Positions 1 to 10,000 of a DNA stretch of 64,000 bases are shown in pieces; position 1 is the stretch's first letter; the number at the start of each line of letters is the position of its first letter. The stretch comes from CALJFL01 sp036961205 (GTDB taxonomy: Bacteria; Pseudomonadota; Gammaproteobacteria; Pseudomonadales; Halieaceae). Both the position numbers and the translations under genes were made by a program. Where the stretch lies: contig JBALVI010000004.1 in assembly GCA_036961205.1 (NCBI GenBank), forward strand, positions 186,001 through 250,000. The letters run 5' to 3'. The notes beneath the pieces are model-generated. The model did not search any database and was not told the origin of the DNA. It saw only the letters and a list, made by a program, of their open reading frames with translations.

Positions 1-486
1 GAATTTGCTATTTTTAGGATATTCGCGTCATTTAGCCGCTGGATGGACGACCTTACGGCCTACTGTCAGGACGAGGCCGAGCCTCCCTGCAGTGGTCTGG
101 ACTTCTCTTTGCTCAACGTAATCCGCATGAACGACCGCCCCAAGGGGATTTCGGAGATCGGTCGCCTGCTGAATCGCGATGACATATCAAACATGCAGTA
201 CAGCATGCGCAAGCTCGTCAAATTCGACTTTATTGAAAAAGTGGGGGCGAAGGGAAATAAAAAGGGCGCAACCTACCGGGCTACCGAAAAGGGCATAGAG
301 GCGACCAATCGCTACGCCAAGTTTCGCAGGGAATTACTGCTGCCGCTCACCCAGTCACTGTCGGAAAGTGACCAACGAATGGCCCAGGTAACCAACATGC
401 TGACCCTTATGTCGGGTATATATGATCAGGCTGCCTGTGTGGCAGCCACCCATAGAGACATGGTACCGCCGGCGAACACCACCTGA
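1..486 (+). CDS. MarR-like winged-helix transcription regulator, 5' end outside window
   Basis: The reading frame is open from the first base of the window (EFAIFRIFASFSRW precedes the first Met at 43), so the gene most likely starts upstream and the Met at 43 is internal. The visible 161 residues form a winged-helix domain: a helical N-terminus, a recognition segment with NRDDISNMQYSMRKLVK, and a basic wing with KKGATYRATEKG. A C-terminal helix of the kind used for dimerisation in MarR proteins follows. Fold and role as a DNA-binding regulator are inferred from this pattern; no ligand or target can be deduced. The last 60 bp overlap a weak opposite-strand ORF. Confidence 0.75.
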   Translation, partial: EFAIFRIFASFSRWMDDLTAYCQDEAEPPCSGLDFSLLNVIRMNDRPKGISEIGRLLNRDDISNMQYSMRKLVKFDFIEKVGAKGNKKGATYRATEKGIEATNRYAKFRRELLLPLTQSLSESDQRMAQVTNMLTLMSGIYDQAACVAATHRDMVPPANTT

Positions 487-683
487 TCATACTGCTCGCA
501 AATCTGATTTATTCGCAAGTCTATCGTCTGGAGTTTCTTTTCTGGTAATTTGGCTACGCCCTCTTCCAGAGCCTTGGCCATATCGTGAATGACTTTCAGT
601 ATAGGCTGGTAGTCGCACAGAGAGTCGATGGTGTCTGCCGTGAAAATCAGTGACGCTTGTATGTGTTGACGGCCTAATGTCAT
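426..683 (-). CDS. possible small hypothetical protein (85 aa)
   Basis: An 85-residue frame fills the gap between the MarR-like gene and the next gene and runs 60 bp into the MarR-like gene on the opposite strand. The middle part is charged and helix-prone and reads like real protein, with no low-complexity signature. There is no convincing ribosome binding site before the ATG at 683. No family is recognised. It may be a small gene or a decayed remnant; protein-level conservation would decide. Confidence 0.3.
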   Translation of the reverse strand: MTLGRQHIQASLIFTADTIDSLCDYQPILKVIHDMAKALEEGVAKLPEKKLQTIDLRINQICEQYDQVVFAGGTMSLWVAATQAA

Positions 684-783
684 ACATGACCAGCTAAGTT
701 GCCAATCCCCCAGAGCTAGCTAATTGCTACTGGCTGTATGAATATAGGCTTAACCCTAAATAGTTATGTTGTTGGAGATAAGT

Positions 784-1128
784 TTGAAGAATGGTTGCTC
801 ACGATTGCTGATTATTATGATGAGCCTTTCGCCATGCATTAGTCTTGCCGACGATAGGGTTGAGGATGTTGCATGTTTGGCCTATTGGCAATTACGTAGC
901 GTGGGCTTGGAACGTGAACATGGAATAGAAAGCGCAAAGAGGTCGAACAAGTATCAGCAGGATTACAAATCCGGGCTGCAAGATTTAAAGCAAAAAGTAG
1001 ACCCTAGTACTGCGGCAAAGCAAGTGTTTGGATCTATGAAGACTTTGCTTGAAGCCATTGATTATGACTATGATCGAACGGGTGAGTTGGATGCGAAATA
1101 TTCAGCTGCCTGTACCTCGCCACAATAA
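784..1128 (+). CDS. hypothetical exported protein
   Basis: Small protein of about 114 residues with an N-terminal signal peptide: basic start, hydrophobic LLIIMMSLSP stretch, probable cleavage after SLA before DDRVED. The mature part is charged and mostly helical, with two cysteines (one in VACLAYW, one near the C-terminus) that could form a disulfide in the periplasm. I place the start at the TTG at 784 because GGAG lies 6 nt before it; an in-frame ATG at 766 has no ribosome binding site. No family recognised. It converges with the arylsulfatase gene and shares its terminator. Confidence 0.6.
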   Translation: MKNGCSRLLIIMMSLSPCISLADDRVEDVACLAYWQLRSVGLEREHGIESAKRSNKYQQDYKSGLQDLKQKVDPSTAAKQVFGSMKTLLEAIDYDYDRTGELDAKYSAACTSPQ

Positions 1129-1154
1129 ATTGAAATATTTACTAACTGCAGACA

Positions 1155-1183
1155 TAAAAAAACCCGGCGAGGCCGGGCTTTTT
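1155..1183. terminator. bidirectional rho-independent terminator
   Basis: Six-base-pair stem CCCGGC/GCCGGG with a GAG loop, flanked by an A-run on the left and a T-run on the right, so it can act in both directions. It lies between the exported-protein gene and the convergent arylsulfatase gene. Confidence 0.85.
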
Positions 1184-1199
1184 AAATACCTGATTTTAG

Positions 1200-2753
1200 T
1201 TAGCCACCGTCGGGCGTCAGCTGTTCAATAATTGCTTCCTGATCAATGGTGAAGCTAGCAGCCTTATAACGAGGCGGGTACTTAACGTACGTTTTAAAGT
1301 GATCAATTACTCCTGCTTGGGCTGGCAGTAATAGATAAGCCCTATCTAAGTACCAATCCCAGTAAGTGTTAGAAGTAATCGTAGCGTTTTCGTATGGGTC
1401 GGTGCGCAGGTTAAACAACAAAGGTATACGTGTTTTGGTGAACGGTTCGGCCCAAATGTTTAAAGTGCCTGTTTCACGCTGCTGAGCGAAAACAACTTTC
1501 CAGTTGTCATAACGCAGACCTGTTAAATCACCGTCGTCAGAGTAGTAAAAGAAACCTTTACGAGGGCCTTCTTCTTCCTGTCCCGTCAGATGAGGTAGAA
1601 AGTTAAAGCCGTCTAGATGCACCTTAAATTTCTTGCCTGCCGTTGAATGGCCTTTTAGCAGCTTCTCTTTGATCTGGTCATCACCAGCGGCAGCCATGAA
1701 CGTTGGTGCCCAGTCTAAGTGCGACATGATTTCATTGGATACTGATCCAGGCTCAATGTGCCCGGGCCAGCGAATCATCGCTGGCACCCGATATGCGCCT
1801 TCCCAGTTGGTATTTTTCTCACCACGAAATGGCGTGGTACCTGCGTCGGGCCAGGTATTCATGTGGGGGCCGTTGTCAGTTGAATACACTACGATAGTGT
1901 TGTCTTTTAAGCCCAGCTCATCGATTTTGTCCAGAACCGTACCAACGTTTTTATCATGGTCGATCATTACGTCATGATAAGTACTTTGCCATTGGCCTGC
2001 TTGGCCTTCGCTGCCAGGCTTGGCATAGGTGCGAAAATGCATGTGGGTGAAATTAACCCAGGCAAAAAATGGCTTGCCCGCTTTGGCTTGTTGTTCAATC
2101 CACTTGGCAGAGCGCGCGGCGATGTCATCGTCGATCATTTCCATGCGTTTTTTGGTGAGCGGACCGGTATCTTCGATACGGCCATCGGCATAGCTGTGAA
2201 TAACACCGCGTGGGCCAAAGTTCTTACGAAAATCCGGATTTGTTGGATAATCTTTATGCTCAGGTTCTTCCTCGGCATTCAGGTGGTATAAATTGCCGTA
2301 AAATTCATCAAAGCCGTGGTTGGTAGGCAACATTTCGTCTTTGTCGCCAAGATGGTTTTTGCCGAACTGACCCGTTGCATAGCCCTGACCTTTTAGCATT
2401 TCTGCAATGGTAGGATCTTTTTCATGCATACCAATATCAGCGCCTGGCATACCCACTTTACTTAAGCCGGTGCGGTAAACATTTTGCCCGGTTATAAAGG
2501 CTGAACGGCCTGCGGTGCAGCTTTGCTCGGCATAATAATCGGTGAACATCATGCCTTCGGCGGCGACGCTGTCGATATTAGGAGTTGTGTAGCCCATTAC
2601 ACCAAGTGTGTAAGCGCTAATATTGGATTGACCAATATCATCTCCCCAAATGACAACAATATTGGGTTTTGTGGCGTCATCTGCCGCATGGGTCATGCCT
2701 GCTGATAACAGACAAGCCGCCGCAATGACAAGTGCGTTACGTTTTAGCTTCAT
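1200..2753 (-). CDS. arylsulfatase, periplasmic (sulfatase family S1)
   Basis: Sulfate-ester hydrolase of the alkaline phosphatase superfamily, 517 residues. A signal peptide (cleavage near THA-AD, residues 20-24) sends it to the periplasm. Metal-site residues are visible in VIWGDD (D38, D39). The catalytic signature is SCTAGRSAFITG: Cys79, expected to be converted to formylglycine, in the C-x-A-x-R variant of the usual C-x-P-x-R. Later conserved parts include YSTDNGPH (metal ligands) and FRGEKN. AAGGAA sits 7 nt before the ATG. No formylglycine-generating enzyme or other sulfatase is adjacent, so maturation must be supplied from elsewhere. The natural substrate (algal polysaccharide, aryl sulfate or other) cannot be read from the sequence. 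Confidence 0.92.
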   Translation of the reverse strand: MKLKRNALVIAAACLLSAGMTHAADDATKPNIVVIWGDDIGQSNISAYTLGVMGYTTPNIDSVAAEGMMFTDYYAEQSCTAGRSAFITGQNVYRTGLSKVGMPGADIGMHEKDPTIAEMLKGQGYATGQFGKNHLGDKDEMLPTNHGFDEFYGNLYHLNAEEEPEHKDYPTNPDFRKNFGPRGVIHSYADGRIEDTGPLTKKRMEMIDDDIAARSAKWIEQQAKAGKPFFAWVNFTHMHFRTYAKPGSEGQAGQWQSTYHDVMIDHDKNVGTVLDKIDELGLKDNTIVVYSTDNGPHMNTWPDAGTTPFRGEKNTNWEGAYRVPAMIRWPGHIEPGSVSNEIMSHLDWAPTFMAAAGDDQIKEKLLKGHSTAGKKFKVHLDGFNFLPHLTGQEEEGPRKGFFYYSDDGDLTGLRYDNWKVVFAQQRETGTLNIWAEPFTKTRIPLLFNLRTDPYENATITSNTYWDWYLDRAYLLLPAQAGVIDHFKTYVKYPPRYKAASFTIDQEAIIEQLTPDGG

Positions 2754-3080
2754 AGTGAATTTCCTTATGTATCACTTACTTAGTTAATGTTTTATTTTCA
2801 GTGTGTAGTTGGAGAGTTATTTTCAAAAGTGGTCTTTTGGCATGAGAGCTAGTCGGCGATCTGATCAACAGCTTTAAGCTCGACTCCAGCTTTCTCAGGC
2901 GTACATACTAACTTGAACATCTTATGCATATCCTTACAAGTTAACTACCCGGGGCGATGAAAATCAAGGGGGGAACAATTTACCCACCCAGCGGTAGAAA
3001 CGCCGTATTTCGCAATAGTTACTCCGGCTAGTCCTGATCATATTGCGGCAAGTTACGATCAGGAACGGTAAAATCCCGAG
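2754..3080. other. gene-free interval with a hairpin
   Basis: Contains the arylsulfatase promoter region and a hairpin at 3032-3064 (TCCTGATC/GATCAGGA, 17-nt loop) just beyond the stop of the lipoprotein gene, without a T-run. A 24-27 codon minus-strand frame near 2855-2935 has AAGGA before it but is too short to call. Nothing else is seen. Confidence 0.4.
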
Positions 3081-3731
3081 TTAGTCGCCGTCCTTCTTAA
3101 TCCAGCCCTTGACCTTGCCGATACCCTTTTCCACCGCGTCCGCTCCGGCTTCAATGCCTTTACCCACAACCTCTTCGGTATCGTCCATGGCATCGTCCAC
3201 GGAGGATTTCTCGTCTTCATCCCACTGAATCACCAGGCCATCGACCCCACCCGCGAGGGCAAGGCCACGCATCTGGGACTCCAGCTCCATGACTACTCCA
3301 TCGGGATTGCGCAACCACAGCTTGCCCCCTCCGGACTCACCGGCGGTCATCCCCAGGCGTGCATTACCATAGGTGCCCGGGAAGGCATCACGGCTGGGTA
3401 AGTTATAGACGACACCTTTTGCCTCCATAGCTGAAGCGCCAAAGCCACCAAAGCCCAGACCCACGATACTGAACGGGTAGGACTCCCCATCATAAGTAAG
3501 CGTGCCACCGCCCATGGTGCCACTCCCTCCCCACGCGACAGAGTATTGCTTGAGTTCGACTTCACCAGACAGCTCGAGTGATTCCGGGTCGATTTCCTCT
3601 GCGTCAGCCACTGTAGACTCTTCGACAGGCTCTGCCGCAGCCGCACTGTCCTGAGCATCACTGCAGGCCACGAGCAGGAACAAAGTGGAAAAGACTATTG
3701 CGGGTGCAAGCAGCGATTTGGAAGTAAACAT
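3081..3731 (-). CDS. lipoprotein with DUF1134/EipA-like beta domain
   Basis: 216 residues. The signal peptide ends in a lipobox (LLVAC, Cys23), so it is predicted to be lipid-anchored. An acidic linker (residues 26-55) leads to a Gly-rich domain, residues about 60-175, with GGGTLTYDGESYPF, GLGFGG, VYNL and NPDGVVMEL. This pattern resembles the DUF1134/EipA-type envelope domain; that match is from memory and only moderately sure. The C-terminal 45 residues are charged, helical and repeat-like (VEKGIGKVKGWIKKDGD). GAGGAG precedes the ATG at good spacing. It is followed by nothing in its direction until the hairpin at 3032-3064, and preceded by the lectin gene on the same strand. Confidence 0.7.
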   Translation of the reverse strand: MFTSKSLLAPAIVFSTLFLLVACSDAQDSAAAAEPVEESTVADAEEIDPESLELSGEVELKQYSVAWGGSGTMGGGTLTYDGESYPFSIVGLGFGGFGASAMEAKGVVYNLPSRDAFPGTYGNARLGMTAGESGGGKLWLRNPDGVVMELESQMRGLALAGGVDGLVIQWDEDEKSSVDDAMDDTEEVVGKGIEAGADAVEKGIGKVKGWIKKDGD

Positions 3732-3774
3732 GACACACTCCTCAGGAGATAAATTAGTGATGGGGCGTAAATGG

Positions 3775-4233
3775 CTACTTCCAGACCTGCTTAGTAGAGC
3801 CGCTACAGGCTGAAACTACGACCTTCGCACCGGCTTTGGGCTTCTCACCCTGGATCTGCAGGCACTGTTTCTTGCCGTTGGCCAGACGCTTCTTCCCGTC
3901 ATGGGACCACTTCTGGGTCTGGGCCGAGCTACACTTCTTCAACCGGGCGCCATCGATACACTTACCATTTTGCGCTACCAGGCGCGCCTGGCCGTCGAGC
4001 TTCCACTGCTGGTTCTTGGTTTTAGCGTTGCAGGATCTGACCACCATTTCCTCACCGGCAATGTCCAGGCAAAAACCGCCAGCGCCCTTGTATGCTCGCG
4101 CAGCCGAAGACTCCTCCAGTAACTTATGGCCCTCTTGCTGCATGGACTTGAGCGCGTCCTTGTTCAGTTCAACCGAATTCGCTACGGAAACGCAGGCCAC
4201 CAACAGACCGGCCAAAATAAACTTTAGTTTCAT
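3775..4233 (-). CDS. secreted ricin B-type beta-trefoil lectin
   Basis: 152 residues from the ATG at 4233, chosen because AGAGGA precedes it and because a signal peptide begins exactly there (MKLKFILAGLLVACVSVAN). The hydrophobic segment contains LVAC, so lipidation at Cys14 is possible; cleavage after ANS is the alternative. The rest is one beta-trefoil with three QxW-type repeats (NQQW, TQKW, KQVW), the hallmark of ricin-type carbohydrate-binding domains. No catalytic domain is attached, so it is a stand-alone binding protein, possibly for extracellular glycans. Its neighbour on the same strand is the lipoprotein at 3081-3731. Confidence 0.8.
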   Translation of the reverse strand: MKLKFILAGLLVACVSVANSVELNKDALKSMQQEGHKLLEESSAARAYKGAGGFCLDIAGEEMVVRSCNAKTKNQQWKLDGQARLVAQNGKCIDGARLKKCSSAQTQKWSHDGKKRLANGKKQCLQIQGEKPKAGAKVVVSACSGSTKQVWK

Positions 4234-4346
4234 TGCCTTTAATCCTCTCAAATGTATCATCGACCCGTGCTGCAAATTAACTTCTCCGGGCCCAGCTTGC
4301 AACCGGCACTGAAGCCAACCCTGAGATACCAGGTTTTATAACTACC

Positions 4347-7300
4347 GTGCCCGCGTTCGCCAGAATTGCCCTCCTTCTCTCGACTGCCATCCTGTTGCTG
4401 GTGGTAGCAGTGATCGGTGGACTAGCGTTTATTGCCGGGACTGAGACCGGCACGCGGTGGGCGGTATCTCTCGCCGAGCCGCTGACACAAGACATCGTCC
4501 AGTGGGAGAAGCTGAATGGCACTCTGCTTGGACCGCTAACGCTTCGCGGCGTTCACATCACCCAACCCGGTATGGATATCACGGTTCAGACCCTGAGCCT
4601 AAGCTGGCACCCGGCAGCCTTGCTGGCCAGGCAACTGCAGGTAGATGGTCTCAACGCCGACGGCGTCATCATCGTCCTCACGCCAACGGAGTCCACCGAG
4701 CCAGACGCGCCTTTTGACCCCGACGCCCTGCAATTACCGGTGAACATCTCGCTGCAAGCGGTCCAGCTCAGCAACCTGCAGGTAATTCAGGGCGAGTTGC
4801 CGCCTCAGCAAATCAATAGCATCACTCTAGACGCTAATCTGGATAATAATCGCCTATCTCTCAAACACCTGGCGGTACGCTTGCCCAAGGGTGGCGTTTC
4901 CGTCACCGGCACGAGCGCTCTCGCCAACCCCATGCCGCTACAGTTTGAAACTTCATGGGATTGGATACTGCCCTCTCCCAGTGAGGACGCGGTAGCATCT
5001 ATTGCTGGACTCCCCGTTGCAGGAGAATTTGCACTTTCCGGAAATATCGACTGGGCCGAAGAAATTGGCTTCACCCTGGATTACCGTCTCCTCGCATCAG
5101 GCCTGCAACAATTGGCCCCGGAACTACCGACACAGCTTGACGCCATGGGACAGCTGCAGGGCAAGTACCTGAGTAATGAGCTCTCGCTGCAGCAATTGCG
5201 CCTCGCACTGGGAGACGCGTCTATGGAACTCACCGGACAGGTTTCATTACCTGAAGATGGCGATCCGGTGCTAGACATAGCGCTGCAGTGGAGTGATCTG
5301 CGCTGGCCGCTAGCCTCCGAGCTGCCGGATGTGAATAGCCCGCACGGCACACTGAATTTTGCTGGCACGCCCAGCGCCTACGCAGTTGAGCTGGCACTCA
5401 GCATTGCCGGCAAGGATATTGCCACCAGCGACTGGCAGGGACGCGGCACCGGCGATAGTGTCAGCCTGCAACTGGAAACCTTGCAGGGCAATCTCCTTGG
5501 AGGCCAACTTCAACTGAGCGGTCCAGTGGAATGGGACCCACTGCCTCGCTGGACGCTAAGGGTTCAGGGAAGCGATCTCAATCCCGGTGAACTGGAGGCT
5601 GATTACCCTGGGCAACTGTCTATGGCACTGAACAGCTCAGGTAGATTGGATCCACAACTGGGCCTGCAGCTGCAGCTTGAGCTGGAACAGCTCACTGGCG
5701 TACTGCTGGGCTACCCCCTTAACCTCACAGGAGAAGTGAAACTGGACGGTGAGGTGATTAGTGTTGATCGCCTGCTGTTGGATAGCGACGGCAATCAGTT
5801 CAGTGCCAGTGGCGATCTCTCTGAAGAAACACTGGCTGTGACCTGGAAACTGAGCGCACCCTCTCCCGGTGCGCTACTGCCGGGCGCACAGGGCACGTTA
5901 AACGCCAGTGGCAATATCACGGGTAGTCCTGAGGCACCCAGAGTGCAGGCAAAGCTACAGGGCCAGGGTCTGCAACTGGACGGCCTGAGCGTATCCAGCC
6001 TGACTGCCAATGTGCAGGCCGGTCTTCAGGCAGATGAAAAACTGCGCATCGATATCACCACCGGCGTCGTTCGCGATGGCGAGCAGAATCTGCTGGAATC
6101 ACTGCAACTTCAAGCTCGCGGCACGACATCCAGTCACCAGCTGTCGCTGGCGCTGAACACCGGCACCGAACAGATCCAAACCACACTCAAAGGCGGCGTT
6201 GATACAGAATTTGGCCAGTGGCAAGGCACGCTGGCCGCACTTAACGCCGTGACTGAGAGCTTCGGCACCTGGCAGCAATTGAAGCCCGCTGCGCTGAGCC
6301 TCTCCGCCAGCGTGGCCACACTCGGAGAAACCTGCCTGCAAAACGAGGGTAACGCAGCGCAGGTATGTGCAATGGCAGACAGAACAGAGTCCGGCAGTAA
6401 CCATCTGCAAGCCACACTCTCAGCTTTGCCTCTTGAGATGCTGGTAGAGGGCATCACCGGCGAAATAGCAGGCCAAATTAAGGCCGAACTCGCTGCGGAC
6501 GGCGCAATACTTGCCGACGCCACCTTCGGCCTGTCACCCGGAGAAGTCCGTGTGGAGACGCAGCAGGGTACGCGTCAACTGGCCCACGGTGGCGGCAAGT
6601 TCGCAATGGACATTGGTGAGAAAGGACTGACGGGGGAAATGAACTTCATTGCACCTGAACAGGGGCGCGTGACCGTCGACCTGAAGCTACCCGCTTTGAG
6701 CTCATTCCCCTTGGCAGTAATACAACCCCTGAGGGGCCGAATCCAGGCTAGCCTGCCCGACCTGAGTGGCTTGGCAGCCTGGATTCCCGAGATTGATTAC
6801 ACCGCGGGTCATATGGATGCTGATCTGCAGTTGGCGGGCACACTGGATCATCCTGAACTGAAGGGCAACATCACGCTGGCTGAGGGCGCTGCCAATATTC
6901 CACTGGCCGGCCTTCAGCTGCGCGAGATAGCGTTGCAGGCAACCAGTAACTCGTCCCATCCCGGAACTATGGATCTCCAGGGAGGCATGGCTTCGGGCCG
7001 GGGCCAGGTTAAGCTTGCTGGCAAGCTCGATATGACCGACAGCTCCTTTGATCTGGCACTGACAGGCGACCGACTTCAGGTATACAACACAAACGACATC
7101 ACTGCGGAATTATCACCCGACATACAACTGGACTGGCGCGACGATCTTCTCACCGTACGCGGCCGACTGACCATCCCCAGAGCCGATATCACCCCCAAGC
7201 TGGAGCTCAGCCCCGCCAGTTTTGCCGAGGATCCTGAGGCGACGCAAGCACCGGGGCAGGCCATCAGCCCTTCTCGCGATGTGGTAGTCATCAACACACC

Positions 7301-7937
7301 CGAAGGGGAAGTACGCGAAAGTCTGGAACTGGAGACTCCCTTTCGCATAGACAGCAAGATCCAGCTGATTCTGGGCGACAAAGTGAAAATAAATTCCATG
7401 GGGTTCATCAGCCGCATCGAGGGAGACGTTACGTTCACCAACACGCCCGATCAAAGTGAACTGATTCCGACGGCTGACGGCAAACTGTCTCTGAAGGACG
7501 GCACGTTTCGGGCATTCGGACAGGATCTGGATATAGAAAAAGGCCAATTGTTGTTCGCCAATGTACCAGCCACGGAACCGGAGTTGAATGTGCGCGCCGT
7601 ACGCTGGATAGACAATGACCCCCAGGTCACCGCCGCCGGTGTGCTGATCACCGGATCCGCCGCGGAACCCTCTGTAGAATTATTCTCCAGACGTCAACTT
7701 GAGCCCAGCGAAATCCAGTCCTATCTACTCACTGGTCGCTCCGCGCGCGACCGAGACAGCGTACTGAGTATCGGCACCTACCTGAGCCCGAGATTTTTCG
7801 TGGGCTACGGCTACAACCTGCTCGAAAAAACCAGTGAATTCAACTCACTGTTCAGCATCTCGCCCCGCTACGGCGTGGGCGCCAACCTGGGTGAAGCAGA
7901 TAACAATATGAACGTGACGTTCACCCATGAAAACTAG
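4347..7937 (+). CDS. tamB: translocation and assembly module protein TamB
   Basis: Inner-membrane-anchored, periplasm-spanning partner of TamA, implicated in outer-membrane protein assembly and phospholipid transport. 1196 residues, close to the usual 1250. One N-terminal transmembrane helix (residues about 8-28) is followed by a very long beta-strand-rich AsmA-like region. The C-terminal DUF490/TamB domain spans about 830-1196, with VNTPEGEVRESLELETPF, LSLKDGTFRAFGQDL and LLTGRSARD. The start is GTG with a weak ribosome binding site. The last 11 bp overlap the start of tamA, so the two are translationally coupled. The order tamB-tamA is opposite to that in enterobacteria. Confidence 0.93.
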   Translation: MPAFARIALLLSTAILLLVVAVIGGLAFIAGTETGTRWAVSLAEPLTQDIVQWEKLNGTLLGPLTLRGVHITQPGMDITVQTLSLSWHPAALLARQLQVDGLNADGVIIVLTPTESTEPDAPFDPDALQLPVNISLQAVQLSNLQVIQGELPPQQINSITLDANLDNNRLSLKHLAVRLPKGGVSVTGTSALANPMPLQFETSWDWILPSPSEDAVASIAGLPVAGEFALSGNIDWAEEIGFTLDYRLLASGLQQLAPELPTQLDAMGQLQGKYLSNELSLQQLRLALGDASMELTGQVSLPEDGDPVLDIALQWSDLRWPLASELPDVNSPHGTLNFAGTPSAYAVELALSIAGKDIATSDWQGRGTGDSVSLQLETLQGNLLGGQLQLSGPVEWDPLPRWTLRVQGSDLNPGELEADYPGQLSMALNSSGRLDPQLGLQLQLELEQLTGVLLGYPLNLTGEVKLDGEVISVDRLLLDSDGNQFSASGDLSEETLAVTWKLSAPSPGALLPGAQGTLNASGNITGSPEAPRVQAKLQGQGLQLDGLSVSSLTANVQAGLQADEKLRIDITTGVVRDGEQNLLESLQLQARGTTSSHQLSLALNTGTEQIQTTLKGGVDTEFGQWQGTLAALNAVTESFGTWQQLKPAALSLSASVATLGETCLQNEGNAAQVCAMADRTESGSNHLQATLSALPLEMLVEGITGEIAGQIKAELAADGAILADATFGLSPGEVRVETQQGTRQLAHGGGKFAMDIGEKGLTGEMNFIAPEQGRVTVDLKLPALSSFPLAVIQPLRGRIQASLPDLSGLAAWIPEIDYTAGHMDADLQLAGTLDHPELKGNITLAEGAANIPLAGLQLREIALQATSNSSHPGTMDLQGGMASGRGQVKLAGKLDMTDSSFDLALTGDRLQVYNTNDITAELSPDIQLDWRDDLLTVRGRLTIPRADITPKLELSPASFAEDPEATQAPGQAISPSRDVVVINTPEGEVRESLELETPFRIDSKIQLILGDKVKINSMGFISRIEGDVTFTNTPDQSELIPTADGKLSLKDGTFRAFGQDLDIEKGQLLFANVPATEPELNVRAVRWIDNDPQVTAAGVLITGSAAEPSVELFSRRQLEPSEIQSYLLTGRSARDRDSVLSIGTYLSPRFFVGYGYNLLEKTSEFNSLFSISPRYGVGANLGEADNNMNVTFTHEN

Positions 7938-9846
7938 CGCAACAGCAGCAAGTCACCGCTGCATATCCCGGTTTATGGCGGTGATGCTACTTGCCGTTGC
8001 TCTACTGCCCGTCCCGACTCTGGCCCGCGAACCGGTGAACGTCGTTATCACCGGAATATCAGACGAATTACTGACGAATGTGCAGGCCTATCTATCTATA
8101 GAGCGGCGGCGCAGTGAGGAAAATCTCGATGCTGTGGCTATCCACGAGTTGCATCAGCGTGCCAACAAAGAGATACGCCAGGCCCTGGAACCCTTCGGAT
8201 ATTATCGCCCTGAGATCACCACGGCGCTGGCCGAGCCTAATGGTGACGAGCCCTGGCAGGCAAACTACACGGTGAACCCGGGACCACAAATTCCACTCGA
8301 TTTGATCGATGTGCAACTTAGCGGATCCGGTGCCACCGACAAAGAGCTGGCAACACTGTCTAACACCCTACCCCTGCGCGATGAGCTTGGCCTGGATCAT
8401 CGCAGATACGAAGCTACCAGGAATTCCCTGCTCAAGCAGATCAGGGAGCAAGGTTATCTGGATGCAAACTACACAGCACACAAGGTAGAAGTCGATCTGG
8501 CGGCCTATTCAGCCTCGGCCTCACTGCATATAGACACAGGCCCGCGCTTCGTCTTCGGCCCTATCGCACTGGAACAGGAGCGCTTTGCGCCCGAATATCT
8601 AGACCGCTACCTGGTCGTGCGGCCAGGCGAGACTTTCAGCCAGGCGCGGCTCTCGCGCCAGCGGGCGGCGCTGAGTAAGAGTGGCCACTTTCAGGAGGTC
8701 ACTATAGAGCTGGGCGAGCCAGGCGCAGGTGAAAACCCAGCTATACCTATCAAAATCCACCTCACGCCCTACAAAAACAACCGGTATCGCGGACGCCTGG
8801 GCTGGGGAACAGACACAGGGTTTGGCCTGCAGGCAGACTGGACGCGCCGCCAGATAGGCAAGCAAGGGCATCGCTTCACCTTGGGCGGCACCGTCGTAGA
8901 GGAACGCAACCGACTCGCCGGTGACTTAAGTTACATCATCCCACAAGACCCTCTGAGTGGTAGTCATTTCGAGATCGGGGCACGGCACGAGAGCAAGGAC
9001 CTTACCTTCGACGACGTGGAACTGGACGAGGGCGGTGAAACCCGTATCGTCACCAACCTCACCACACTCACCTGGCATGCGCCAGACTCGGACTGGCGTG
9101 GTTTTGAAATCCAGAGTGTGGCCGGGTTGAGCCTGGTCAACGAAACCTACGACGTATTTGAAGTGCTGTTCGGCAATTTACCTAGCGGCTCTCAGGACGA
9201 ACTTATCGGCCTCATCGGCGACCAGGCCTACGCCACCCTGGCACCCGACTTTGAAGCTGTTGCGCCCGGGCTAGCCCTTACGCTGCGTCGCACCGATAAC
9301 CCCCTGTACATTCGCCGTGGAGACTATCTCAACCTGCAGTTTCTGGTGGCAGATGAGAGCCTGGGCTCCAACATCAGTTTTTGGCAGGCGCGCCTCAACA
9401 CCTGGAATATCCGGCCCATGGGGAGCAACGGCAGACTGCTGGTGCGTTCCGCGCTGGGATATTCAGATGCGAAGAGCACTAGCGCGCTGGGTATTAACTT
9501 CAATCAGATGCCCGAGTACTACGAGTTTCGAGCAGGTGGCGCCCGCAGTGTGCGCGGCTACGCCTTCGAGTCGCTGTTTGCCAGCGACACCATCACTGGC
9601 GGCAAGCACCAAATCGTCGCCAGCGTTGAATACGAGCATGAAATCATTCCCGATTGGAGCGCCGCAGTATTTTTGGACGGTGGTAACGCGTTCAACGACA
9701 TCGACGACATCAATGAAAAACTGGGCGTTGGCATAGGCGTGCGGTGGCGCTCCCCGGTAGGCCTGGCCCGCATCGATCTGGGATTCCCACTGGATGACGC
9801 CGATGAGTCCTTTCAGATTTACATTACTGTAGGCCCGGAATTTTAG
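7927..9846 (+). CDS. tamA: TamA, Omp85-family outer-membrane assembly protein
   Basis: 639 residues. The signal peptide ends near PTLA-REP (residue 33). Three POTRA-like domains follow (roughly 38-300), with HELHQRANKEIRQALEPFGYY typical of the first one. The 16-stranded Omp85 barrel runs from about 300 to the end. The conserved barrel motif VRGY lies near residue 542, and the protein ends in a C-terminal Phe (TVGPEF), the usual signal for BAM-dependent insertion. It overlaps tamB by 11 bp (ATGAAAACTAG) and has no separate promoter space, so it depends on tamB transcription. It is slightly longer than E. coli TamA (577). Confidence 0.93.
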   Translation: MKTSATAASHRCISRFMAVMLLAVALLPVPTLAREPVNVVITGISDELLTNVQAYLSIERRRSEENLDAVAIHELHQRANKEIRQALEPFGYYRPEITTALAEPNGDEPWQANYTVNPGPQIPLDLIDVQLSGSGATDKELATLSNTLPLRDELGLDHRRYEATRNSLLKQIREQGYLDANYTAHKVEVDLAAYSASASLHIDTGPRFVFGPIALEQERFAPEYLDRYLVVRPGETFSQARLSRQRAALSKSGHFQEVTIELGEPGAGENPAIPIKIHLTPYKNNRYRGRLGWGTDTGFGLQADWTRRQIGKQGHRFTLGGTVVEERNRLAGDLSYIIPQDPLSGSHFEIGARHESKDLTFDDVELDEGGETRIVTNLTTLTWHAPDSDWRGFEIQSVAGLSLVNETYDVFEVLFGNLPSGSQDELIGLIGDQAYATLAPDFEAVAPGLALTLRRTDNPLYIRRGDYLNLQFLVADESLGSNISFWQARLNTWNIRPMGSNGRLLVRSALGYSDAKSTSALGINFNQMPEYYEFRAGGARSVRGYAFESLFASDTITGGKHQIVASVEYEHEIIPDWSAAVFLDGGNAFNDIDDINEKLGVGIGVRWRSPVGLARIDLGFPLDDADESFQIYITVGPEF

Positions 9847-10000
9847 GCAACAGCTGATGACCTCCTGGGCCGCCCAGATGCGGGAATCGGCAACCTTTGT
9901 AATTATTCTTCGCCTGAATCTAGCAGTTACAGCCCGTTAGCTTGGCTATACCACTAAATTGCGATAGTTTATCCGATAATCGCAGGAGCAAAATCCGACA